A DNA stretch of 5,075 bases from Pleurocapsa sp. MO_226.B13 (GTDB lineage Bacteria > Cyanobacteriota > Cyanobacteriia > Cyanobacteriales > Xenococcaceae), in assembly GCA_030064795.1 (NCBI GenBank), contig JASJEI010000397.1, positions 1-5,075 of the forward strand, in the 5' to 3' direction. The translations under genes and the position numbers were made by a program. The notes below the pieces were generated by a model, which saw only the letters and a list, made by a program, of their open reading frames with translations, did no database searches and had not been told where the DNA came from. Below, in pieces: positions 1 through 5,075 of this stretch. How positions within the stretch are numbered: the stretch's first letter is position 1; each line of letters opens with the position of its first letter.

Positions 1-355
1 TTCCTATCCCTTCAATTATCCGATAATCTATAACTTTGACTCCTGATCAATTTAGCAATTGAGTCATTAGATAAAGTTCGGAATTTGATGCCATCTTATT
101 TGAATTGATAAATATAAGCGTTTATCTAAATAACAGTCAACCTGGTTGATCTGCAAAAATCAAGCCTAGTATAGCTTCTATTTCGCGCTCGCCTTCTTTC
201 TCCCCCAAAATTTTTATTGATTTTACACAGTAAGTTCGGTAGAACCACACATCTCTATCTCGATCTTGCTCTTTTCTTTTTGTAGGAGAGGGGTTGTAAG
301 AGAGGTCAAAAAATATACTCAAACTATCTTGAATTTAGCCTCTTCAATCAAAAAA

Positions 356-363
356 GCGATCGC
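356..363. repeat. HIP1 octamer (GCGATCGC), left of toxin-antitoxin module
   Basis: Exact copy of the highly iterated palindrome of cyanobacteria. It is followed by CTT, as is the copy at 898-905, so the two sites bracket the toxin-antitoxin genes in the same orientation of flanking bases. Confidence 0.9.
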
Positions 364-383
364 CTTACCCAAAGAACATCATT

Positions 384-389
384 TATAAT
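384..389 (+). promoter_or_regulatory. Probable -10 element of the toxin-antitoxin operon
   Basis: The hexamer is a perfect TATAAT lying 28 bases before the antitoxin ATG. No good -35 hexamer lies 16-18 bases upstream (positions 360-367 read TCGCCTTA-like sequence), so this would be a -10-dependent promoter with a leader of about 20 bases. The hexamer sits inside a perfect inverted repeat, ATTTA-N4-TAAAT at 381-394. That is where an autorepressing antitoxin would be expected to bind, although such a repeat is easy to get by chance in AT-rich DNA. Confidence 0.45.
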
Positions 390-417
390 TAAATTCATCA
401 CCTAAATCATCATCAAC

Positions 418-618
418 ATGATTAATACTAAAGATTTAGCTTTAAATTACATTACTAATGAGGCGGGAGAAAAAACCGCAGTTATTTTGCCTATTGCTCA
501 ATTTGAGCAGCTACTAGAAGATATAGAAGACTTGGCAACTGTGGCAGAAAGACGAGATGAACCAACTACTAGCCACGCAGATTTAATTGCTGAGTTAAAA
601 CAAGATGACCTCATATAA
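418..618 (+). CDS. Type II antitoxin, Phd/YefM- or RelB-like
   Basis: This 66-residue protein is the likely antitoxin of the module: it should bind and neutralise the toxin encoded directly downstream and repress their shared promoter. The N-terminal part has a compact pattern (YITNEAGEKTAVILPIAQFE, residues 11-30) matching the beta-strand/helix start of short Phd/YefM- and RelB-type antitoxins. A helix, QLLEDIEDLA, follows, and then the ERRDEP segment at 44-49, which I recognise from many small antitoxins paired with RelE toxins. The acidic C-terminal tail (residues 54-66) fits a toxin-binding segment that is disordered when free. The ATG at 418 has no clear Shine-Dalgarno sequence but follows a good -10 box. 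The gene's last 14 bases overlap the toxin gene. The family assignment between Phd/YefM and RelB is uncertain; the antitoxin role is fairly safe from size and context. Confidence 0.88.
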   Translation: MINTKDLALNYITNEAGEKTAVILPIAQFEQLLEDIEDLATVAERRDEPTTSHADLIAELKQDDLI

Positions 619-871
619 AATTGAATGGAAACAATCGGCGAAGAAAGAACTCAAAAAGTTAGATAAACAAGTTATTGCTAGAATTTTGCAAGCAGTAGAG
701 AATTTAGCCGATAATCCCTATCCATCAAATAGTAAAAAATTAATTGGTAGTGACGCTGTTTATCGTATTCGTGTAGGCAATTATCGCATCATCTACAATA
801 TTCAATCATCTGTATTGACAATCGAGGTTATTAAAATTGGTCATCGTCGAGAAATCTATCGGAAACGATAA
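605..871 (+). CDS. Type II toxin, RelE/ParE family
   Basis: This 88-residue basic protein is a toxin of the RelE/ParE superfamily. RelE members cut mRNA in the ribosomal A site, whereas ParE members poison DNA gyrase; the sequence looks more RelE-like. The N-terminus (YKIEWKQSAKKELKKLDK, 4-21) gives the first strand and the basic helix. Residues 53-66 carry the family's core YRIRVGNYRIIYNI, with Arg54, Arg56 and Arg61. The end, IKIGHRREIYRKR (76-88), contains His80, Arg81, Arg82 and Tyr85, in the place of the Arg and Tyr that RelE uses for catalysis. Length is normal for the family and no key region is missing, so the gene appears intact. It starts inside the antitoxin gene (14-base overlap, different frame) with only a weak TGAG 10 bases upstream, so its translation is probably coupled to that of the antitoxin. 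The actual target is inferred from the family only. Confidence 0.92.
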   Translation: MTSYKIEWKQSAKKELKKLDKQVIARILQAVENLADNPYPSNSKKLIGSDAVYRIRVGNYRIIYNIQSSVLTIEVIKIGHRREIYRKR

Positions 872-897
872 TTAATTTCGTTCAGTTGCCTTTAATT

Positions 898-905
898 GCG
901 ATCGC
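898..905. repeat. HIP1 octamer (GCGATCGC), right of toxin-antitoxin module
   Basis: Exact HIP1 copy in the 40-base gap between the convergent toxin and glycosyltransferase genes, followed by CTTTTTT. The T run might help end transcription of the toxin operon, but no stable hairpin precedes it. Confidence 0.9.
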
Positions 906-911
906 CTTTTT

Positions 912-2150
912 TCACTCTTCCATCTCTCTCAAAAGATCGAGCAACTCTTTCACATCAACAACCATATCTCCATCCTTTTGACGCATTTCTCCACGGGGAG
1001 ATGGACAACCAAGACAGCCATATTTAAAACCCATGCCTCTGGCAAGATTGGCAAATTCTCGACCGACATAAGCCCCAAATAACTCTAAAATAATTGGTCG
1101 ATCGGCAAAAATGAGATTAGTTAAACCAGCACCATGAGGGGCAACAATTACTTTTGCTTGGGCGAATAATTTTACTTGTTCGATATAGCTCATTTCCTCT
1201 AAGACATAAGTTACAAAACCCAATGGTTTTAACGCCTCAATTATTTCATTTTCATTACTAATTCTGCGTCCTAATGCCTTGCGTCGGGAAATAAATACTT
1301 GAGGAGAGAAAGCAGAGCAATCGCTTTCTAGTTTAGGAATGTTACTCAGCATTTGTTGTTTCAACCACTGGCAAGCAGTAACAGAAATTTCCCCGTGTAT
1401 CTCGTTATAGGAACGGCGAAAAGAAGGGATAATCAGCTTATTTACAATCCGTCTAAAATCCCGCCAAATAATCAGATCGTTGTCTTCATACCCCAATAGT
1501 TTAAGAGAATCTCGCTGCCAAGTTCGCAAGTTACAATCGACAATTAGTTTGGGTTTTATTCCAGTTTGCTTTTGATAGTATTCTACTCCTTCAAGTTGAG
1601 TTAAAGTATCTACCGTCCAGTGCCAAAAATTATTACTCCAAGGATTAGTTAGGATACAAGCAATTTCTATAGGTTTGCGTCGATCTTTTTTGCCAAATTG
1701 AGCAGCGAGGATCGTTTTAAAGGAGACATTTTTAGCAACATGAGCCTCGATAGAAGTAAATTTAGGAAGAGTGGTTTCTAAAATTAGGTTACGATCGCGA
1801 TCGAATGCTACGGGATAATTACCAATTATTTCAGCCTCTTCTATTTCGCAGACAAAGGGCTTAACTATTTTTTCTCTCATGGGATAGATTTGGCTAGCAA
1901 TGCGGTCGGGGATAGGTTTTGGTGTATAAAAAACACCAAATTCTACTATTTCTTCCGAGCCAAATTCTCGTAAGTTATACTTGTTGTTTTTTGTTAATAA
2001 ATCTTTTCTGGTAATTGTTTTGAATTTAGTTTGCTTCAAATAAAAGTCAAGCAAGAGTACCGATGTTCGTCGCCAAATATGATAAAATTGTCGATAAGCT
2101 ATTCTCAGTTTTTGATTTTTTTTAAAATTCGCTTTGATTTTTTTTATCAT
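912..2150 (-). CDS. Glycosyltransferase family 61 (DUF563) protein
   Basis: The protein is a probable GT61 glycosyltransferase that would move a sugar from a nucleotide-sugar donor onto a glycan, here plausibly an exopolysaccharide. Donor and acceptor are unknown. With the ATG at 2148-2150 it has 412 residues. The N-terminal 45 residues are basic with a short hydrophobic run (VLLLDFYL), and the catalytic-type domain occupies roughly 165-390. Motifs in order are NNFWHWTVD (173-181), the FISRRKALGRRISNE block (286-300), and PHGAGLTNLIF (338-348) followed by ILELFG (354-359). The HGAGLTN...E pattern is the GT61 signature. A GCLGCP pair of cysteines lies near the end (378-383). The frame could also open at a TTG (2184-2186, 12 residues longer), immediately after an in-frame TGA; neither start has a good ribosome binding site, and I prefer ATG. 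The gene converges on the toxin gene and diverges from the export genes. Length is normal and no frameshift is seen. Confidence 0.9.
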   Translation of the reverse strand: MIKKIKANFKKNQKLRIAYRQFYHIWRRTSVLLLDFYLKQTKFKTITRKDLLTKNNKYNLREFGSEEIVEFGVFYTPKPIPDRIASQIYPMREKIVKPFVCEIEEAEIIGNYPVAFDRDRNLILETTLPKFTSIEAHVAKNVSFKTILAAQFGKKDRRKPIEIACILTNPWSNNFWHWTVDTLTQLEGVEYYQKQTGIKPKLIVDCNLRTWQRDSLKLLGYEDNDLIIWRDFRRIVNKLIIPSFRRSYNEIHGEISVTACQWLKQQMLSNIPKLESDCSAFSPQVFISRRKALGRRISNENEIIEALKPLGFVTYVLEEMSYIEQVKLFAQAKVIVAPHGAGLTNLIFADRPIILELFGAYVGREFANLARGMGFKYGCLGCPSPRGEMRQKDGDMVVDVKELLDLLREMEE

Positions 2151-2271
2151 TAGTTGATTTATGATAATTGTTTTAAGTGGATTCAATCAAATAATCTCAT
2201 TAATAATTATTTCAAAGTAACGAACTATTAGAGCGTTACAATATTTAGATATTTATCTGTTATTAAGTACG

Positions 2272-2277
2272 ATTATA
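2272..2277 (-). promoter_or_regulatory. Candidate -10 element for the glycosyltransferase gene
   Basis: The minus strand reads a perfect TATAAT here. The nearest -35-like hexamer on that strand is TTGGGT (2297 down to 2292), only 14 bases away, which is short. Transcription would start near 2265, giving a leader of about 115 bases to the ATG at 2150. In such AT-rich DNA a chance match is possible. Confidence 0.3.
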
Positions 2278-2321
2278 TTTAAATAAAAAGCACCCAATCT
2301 ATCTATACCACTAGTTAGACC

Positions 2322-2349
2322 TTGCTTTTGTCAACCGTAAAAATACTAT
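2322..2349 (+). promoter_or_regulatory. Candidate distal promoter of the export operon
   Basis: TTGCTT (2322-2327) and TACTAT (2344-2349) are 16 bases apart, each an imperfect match to -35 and -10 consensus. A transcript from here would begin near 2356, carry a leader of about 205 bases, and include the inverted-repeat structure at 2395-2453. Confidence 0.2.
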
Positions 2350-2394
2350 ATTCAAAGAACTAGATTAAGGGGGAATTATAAAAATAGTTAAAAA

Positions 2395-2453
2395 CTAGGT
2401 GGTCGAAATACTGGATAGAACTTTAAGATCGCTTAAAAACCAAGACCGACTAG
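2395..2453 (+). promoter_or_regulatory. Nested inverted-repeat structure in the export operon leader
   Basis: The outer arms CTAGGTGGTC (2395-2404) and GACCGACTAG (2444-2453) pair as four base pairs, one G-A mismatch, then five base pairs including one G-U. Inside them TGG (2412-2414) can pair with CCA (2440-2442). At the centre TTTAAG (2422-2427) and CTTAAA (2432-2437) form a perfect six-pair hairpin with the four-base loop ATCG. The element could act as RNA, if the distal promoter is used, or as a DNA binding site. No known riboswitch class is recognised. Confidence 0.3.
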
Positions 2454-2505
2454 AGTCAAAGATACAAATTTAGAACGAAATTGGCAGTAATAATTAAAAG
2501 AATTC

Positions 2506-2514
2506 TGTTATAAA
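2506..2514 (+). promoter_or_regulatory. Candidate proximal promoter (extended -10) of the export operon
   Basis: TGTTATAAA forms an extended -10 (TG, one base, TATAAA). A good -35-like TTGGCA exists at 2481-2486 but is 22 bases away, too far for normal spacing, so the promoter would depend on the extended -10. The start site would be near 2521, giving a leader of about 42 bases that contains the ribosome binding site hairpin but not the 2395-2453 structure. Confidence 0.35.
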
Positions 2515-2546
2515 AAATATTTTTGAATCTAGCTTATTTTCCCAAC

Positions 2547-2552
2547 GGGAGG
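2547..2552 (+). promoter_or_regulatory. Strong Shine-Dalgarno site of the export protein gene
   Basis: GGGAGG lies 10 bases before the ATG at 2563 and fixes that start over the internal ATG codons at residues 21 and 22. It is the only strong ribosome binding site in the window. The preceding TTTCCC (2538-2543) can pair with it around the three-base loop AAC (2544-2546): TCCC with GGGA, then two U-G pairs. The site may therefore be partly hidden in the mRNA. Confidence 0.7.
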
Positions 2553-2562
2553 CGGAAATTGA

Positions 2563-3633
2563 ATGTTCTTAGCTTTACAGCAAAAATTTAGCTGTAGCGT
2601 TTATTTGAAGTTGGGCATAGTCATGATGGCTGTGTTCAATCCCTCATTAAGTCTTGCTTTGCCTCTGTCTCCAGGCGATCGCTTGGAAGTATCTATTCCC
2701 AACGAAGCTTATTTCAGCAGGGTATACGAAGTTAACGAAGAAGGTAATTTAGAAATTCCCTATCTGGGGGCAATGTCCGTAGCGGGGTTAGAACCAGCAT
2801 CTGTAGAAGATAAATTGGCTTATGCTTTAGTCAATAAGGGCTTTTTTCCGTCCAATACTCTGCAAATGACCATACAGGTAATTGAATGGTCGCCGATTAC
2901 GGTAAACGTGGCTGGGGAAGTATTTCAACCAGGGGCAATGCAAATAAATCTCCCTTTTTATCCCGAAGAATCGGCAGTATCCCCCGATGCCAATCAAGTT
3001 ACGGGAGAGTTCCCCTATCGCCGATATCTCACTGATGCCTTAGAAGCTGCGGGGGGAGTGTTACCTACTGCTAATGTCAAAGAAATTCGCTTAATCCGCG
3101 ATGGTAGAGAACGAGTTTTCGATCTATCTGGTGCGCTGACGGGAGAACCAATAGACAACGTACCTTTAATTGCAGGCGATCGCATTATCGTACCTGCTGC
3201 CGAACGTTTTCAAGCGGAGTTAGTTCGCCCTTCAGCAATTACCCGCCCAGGGATTAAAGTTTTCGTTTCCAATCTCACTGTCCCTGCCAGTAGTAATTCT
3301 ACCTCGGCAATTGGCAATCAAGAAGAGGGTCTTTCTTTTCCCTATGGCTCGCGTTTTAGTCAGGCGGTAATTGCCACTAATTGTGTGGGTGGTACGAAGC
3401 CTACTAATGCTAATCGCAAAGCAATTTTAGTTAGGGTGGATCGCTTGACAGGAGAAACCACCTACATGGAACGAGGTGTAGAAGATTTAATCCGCGATTC
3501 CCATAATAATGATAACAATCCTTTGCTGATGCCGAGAGATGGGGTAGTTTGCTACGACTCTACGGTAACTAATACCAGAGATATTTTTAAAACGCTGGGG
3601 GATATACTCAACCCTTTCAAAAGTTTATTTTAG
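2563..3633 (+). CDS. Polysaccharide export protein, OPX family (Wza/GumB-like)
   Basis: This 356-residue protein belongs to the outer-membrane polysaccharide export (OPX) family, which forms the periplasmic and outer-membrane channel for exopolysaccharide or capsule. Residues 12-32 make a hydrophobic signal peptide with a probable cleavage after SLA (30-32); no lipobox cysteine is present, unlike E. coli Wza. The Poly_export domain covers about 34-107 (LSPGDRLEVSIP at 35-46, then GNLEIPYLGAMSVAGLE at 61-77). A first SLBB domain follows at about 112-210 (VNVAGEVFQPGAM, 114-126; LTDALEAAGGV, 156-166; LIAGDRIIVP, 202-211). A second SLBB-like part spans about 230-335 (SRFSQAVIATNCVGGTKPTN, 263-282; MPRDGVVCYDS, 323-333). 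Only three cysteines occur: 11 in the signal peptide, and 274 and 330, which could form a disulfide. The gene starts the two-gene export operon; the next gene is 17 bases away. The family is clear, but which polymer is exported is unknown. Confidence 0.92.
   Translation: MFLALQQKFSCSVYLKLGIVMMAVFNPSLSLALPLSPGDRLEVSIPNEAYFSRVYEVNEEGNLEIPYLGAMSVAGLEPASVEDKLAYALVNKGFFPSNTLQMTIQVIEWSPITVNVAGEVFQPGAMQINLPFYPEESAVSPDANQVTGEFPYRRYLTDALEAAGGVLPTANVKEIRLIRDGRERVFDLSGALTGEPIDNVPLIAGDRIIVPAAERFQAELVRPSAITRPGIKVFVSNLTVPASSNSTSAIGNQEEGLSFPYGSRFSQAVIATNCVGGTKPTNANRKAILVRVDRLTGETTYMERGVEDLIRDSHNNDNNPLLMPRDGVVCYDSTVTNTRDIFKTLGDILNPFKSLF
2675..2682. repeat. HIP1 octamer in the export protein gene
   Basis: Exact GCGATCGC within codons for the PGDR motif near residue 40. 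Confidence 0.9.
3176..3183. repeat. HIP1 octamer in the export protein gene
   Basis: Exact GCGATCGC within codons for AGDR (residues 204-207). The same GDR peptide motif hosts the copy at 2675-2682, so both sites occur at repeated domain motifs. Confidence 0.9.
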
Positions 3634-3650
3634 TTGTCTTAAATGTACTT

Positions 3651-5075
3651 ATGTCGTTACCCTCCGAGTCCATAGTTACTATCGAAAAGAAAACAACTAA
3701 AAAAAAATCTTGGTTGCGATGGTTTAAGTATTTGTTATTAGCTGCTCTTTGTAACGGTGCTGTCTGGGGACTGGCACTCACATATCTCAAAAAAACTCCT
3801 CTAACTTTTACGAGCGAGTTAATCATTCATGTTGCGGGTAGTTCTCCAGGGGTTAGCGTCAACTTACCTAGTATCGGTCAGGCAAATACCTCTAGTGCTA
3901 CTTCCTTTGGTTCTCATTCCGATCCTCGCGAAAATTATAAACTAATGACGACTAGTGGGACAGTCTTAAATATAGCAGCGGAATTTTTAGAGATGCCTAT
4001 CTCGAAATTTGGTAAACCCAATGTGGAATTAATCAACAATACAACACTGTTGTTGTTAGAAATAGATGCCCGAGATCCTCAAGTAGCTGAGGCAAAAGCG
4101 TGGGCATTGTATCAAGCACTATACAAGCGATTAAATGTATTGCGATCGCAAGAACAGGCAGAAAGGGATAAAGCGGTGCAAGAAGTGCTGGAAGATACTC
4201 GCGTTAAATTAACCGATGCCCAAAACAAACTATCGAGCTACAAATTGGAGTCGGGTTTCAATTCCTCAGATCAGATCGGCAACTTGATTGGCAATATGGG
4301 AGATTTGCAAACCAAACTGATTAATACGATCGCTCAATATCGTCAGACTAATGATAGTCTGCAACAGTTGGTTACTACCTTGAGATTATCACCTCAAAAA
4401 GCAGCCGATGCCTTAATTCTACAAACCGACCAAGAATTTCAAAAAATCCTGACCGAATATACCGATGCCACCACAATCTTGCTCCAGCTGCTGCCTATTA
4501 GAGGTCCTAATTATCCCGACGTAGTTGAAGCCAGACAAAAACAACAGGCTTCTCTCAAGGCTCTACTGCAAAGGGGTCAGAAGTTACTGGGAATTCCTGT
4601 CGAACAATTGAGTTTAGAACGGTTGATTTTAGATAACAGCAATGGTTCGGGAATTAAGCGCGGAGATTTATTCGTCGAGTTAGTCAAAACCAATGCGCAA
4701 TTAGAAGGATTAGAAGGTCAAATAGCAGCTTTAAGGGAAAAAATTCAAGATTTAAAAGCAGAATTAAACATTCTAACCGAAAAGGAGTCAATTCACGATA
4801 ATTTAGACCGCGATCTGCAAATAGCCCAAGCAGTATTTGCTTCCACCCTCACCAAAATCGATCTCAGTAAAGGCGATCCTTTTGCTTCTTTTCCCATGAT
4901 TCAGATTATCGAAGAACCCACCCTACCCGAAGAACCCAGCGCACCCAAACCCAAATTAGTGCTGGCTGGTGCAGTTGTCGGTTCCTTGTTTGTCACTGCG
5001 GGATTAACTCTGTTATGGTGGCGCGAACCACTATTAAACATTTCCAAACAGATCGTCAAAAAAGCGATCGAGTAA
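3651..5075 (+). CDS. Polysaccharide co-polymerase (Wzz/Wzc-like), without kinase domain
   Basis: This 474-residue inner-membrane protein is a polysaccharide co-polymerase (PCP), which sets chain length and links the polymerase to the OPX channel. The basic N-terminus (KKTTKKKSWLRWFK, 13-26) precedes a first membrane helix at about 24-45. A Wzz-type periplasmic part follows, with LPSIGQANTSSATSF at 72-86 and DPRENYKLM at 91-99, typical of cyanobacterial members. Long helices predicted as coiled coil lie at about 163-200, 213-245 and 343-382, and RGPNYPDVVEARQKQ (284-298) sits between them. The Pro-rich EEPTLPEEPSAPKP (421-434) precedes a second membrane helix at about 436-456, the usual Wzz ending. 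Only 18 cytoplasmic residues remain, so the BY-kinase domain of Wzc-type proteins is absent. The ATG at 3651 has no clear Shine-Dalgarno sequence; the gene is probably cotranscribed with the OPX gene 17 bases upstream. The stop codon is the last triplet of the window, so the gene is complete. Confidence 0.9.
   Translation: MSLPSESIVTIEKKTTKKKSWLRWFKYLLLAALCNGAVWGLALTYLKKTPLTFTSELIIHVAGSSPGVSVNLPSIGQANTSSATSFGSHSDPRENYKLMTTSGTVLNIAAEFLEMPISKFGKPNVELINNTTLLLLEIDARDPQVAEAKAWALYQALYKRLNVLRSQEQAERDKAVQEVLEDTRVKLTDAQNKLSSYKLESGFNSSDQIGNLIGNMGDLQTKLINTIAQYRQTNDSLQQLVTTLRLSPQKAADALILQTDQEFQKILTEYTDATTILLQLLPIRGPNYPDVVEARQKQQASLKALLQRGQKLLGIPVEQLSLERLILDNSNGSGIKRGDLFVELVKTNAQLEGLEGQIAALREKIQDLKAELNILTEKESIHDNLDRDLQIAQAVFASTLTKIDLSKGDPFASFPMIQIIEEPTLPEEPSAPKPKLVLAGAVVGSLFVTAGLTLLWWREPLLNISKQIVKKAIE
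4142..4149. repeat. HIP1 octamer in the co-polymerase gene
   Basis: Exact GCGATCGC near the codons for LRSQ (about residues 164-167). One-base variants also occur in this gene at 4328-4335 and next to the stop codon. Confidence 0.9.

Larger units (their letters stand above)
1..416. other. Gene-free region upstream of the toxin-antitoxin module
   Basis: I find no convincing coding region here. The longest open frame, minus strand 137-322 (61 codons), can only start at TTG, is very rich in Lys, Arg, Asp and Glu, and resembles no family I recognise. Short minus-strand frames at 1-100 end quickly in stops. Positions 281-300 carry a GTAGGAGAGGGGTTGTAAGAGAG-like purine-rich stretch (about 283-305) that resembles low-complexity intergenic sequence. 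The right end holds a HIP1 site (356-363) and the probable promoter of the antitoxin gene (384-389). The stretch may be plain intergenic sequence or decayed gene remnants; the sequence alone does not decide. Confidence 0.5.
2151..2562. other. Divergent intergenic region, glycosyltransferase / export operon
   Basis: About 410 AT-rich bases lie between the two opposed start codons, and I see no gene in them. They contain a TATAAT facing the glycosyltransferase gene (2272-2277, minus strand), two candidate promoters facing the export genes (2322-2349 and 2506-2514), and a small inverted repeat AGATA-TT-TATCT at 2247-2258. They also hold a nested inverted-repeat structure at 2395-2453, CTAG tetramers at 2311, 2360, 2395, 2450 and 2529, and a strong Shine-Dalgarno sequence at 2547-2552. 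Regulation of both transcription units is probably concentrated here. Confidence 0.7.

Noticed and set aside
137..322. Minus-strand open frame of 61 codons as a real gene
   Set aside because: TTG start, no ribosome binding site, biased charged composition and no recognisable family; kept only as a low-interest observation.
883..911. Terminator between the toxin and glycosyltransferase genes
   Set aside because: The only stem, 883-887 with 894-898, has five pairs including a G-U and is not directly followed by the T run at 906-912. Too weak to call.
1792..1803. Twelve-base palindrome CGATCGCGATCG in the glycosyltransferase gene
   Set aside because: It is best explained as overlapping degenerate HIP1 sequence, which is common in cyanobacterial genes.
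2247..2258. Inverted repeat AGATA-TT-TATCT as an operator
   Set aside because: Short and composed mostly of A and T in an AT-rich region; chance occurrence is likely and no second copy is seen.
3617..3826. Minus-strand open frame of 69 codons
   Set aside because: It lies almost wholly antisense to the start of the co-polymerase gene, whose protein is clearly a Wzz-type family member. It is a shadow frame.
4077..4092. Perfect inverted repeat CCTCA-N6-TGAGG
   Set aside because: It sits inside the co-polymerase coding sequence, the stem is only five pairs, and no regulatory role is suggested by its position.

Overview
The window looks like a chromosomal stretch from a cyanobacterium of moderately low GC. 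It holds five exact copies of the cyanobacterial HIP1 octamer (GCGATCGC) and several one-base variants. The two secretion proteins at the right-hand end also have the sequence style of cyanobacterial GumB/Wza-like and Wzz-like families. I cannot name a genus.

Layout. Positions 1-416 contain no gene I can defend. Positions 418-871 hold a two-gene type II toxin-antitoxin module on the plus strand: a Phd/YefM- or RelB-like antitoxin overlapped by a RelE/ParE-family toxin. After a 40-base gap comes a convergent minus-strand gene (about 912-2150) for a GT61 (DUF563) glycosyltransferase. A gene-free divergent region of about 400 bases follows, with candidate promoters for both directions, a nested inverted-repeat structure and a cluster of CTAG sites. 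From 2563 to the last base two plus-strand genes run 17 bases apart: a periplasmic/outer-membrane polysaccharide export protein (OPX, Wza/GumB type) and a polysaccharide co-polymerase (PCP, Wzz/Wzc type) with no C-terminal tyrosine-kinase domain.

How the genes may work together. The OPX and PCP proteins are the usual pair carrying a polymerised polysaccharide across the periplasm and outer membrane. The GT61 enzyme, transcribed divergently from them, could add a sugar to the same polymer. This would be the edge of an exopolysaccharide/capsule locus; polymerase, flippase, priming transferase and any separate kinase are not in the window and may lie beyond 5075. The toxin-antitoxin module looks like an independent accessory cassette beside it.

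I see no clear sign of a wholly new system. The points most worth a second look are the structured leader upstream of the OPX gene, the possible hairpin over its ribosome binding site, and the kinase-less co-polymerase.
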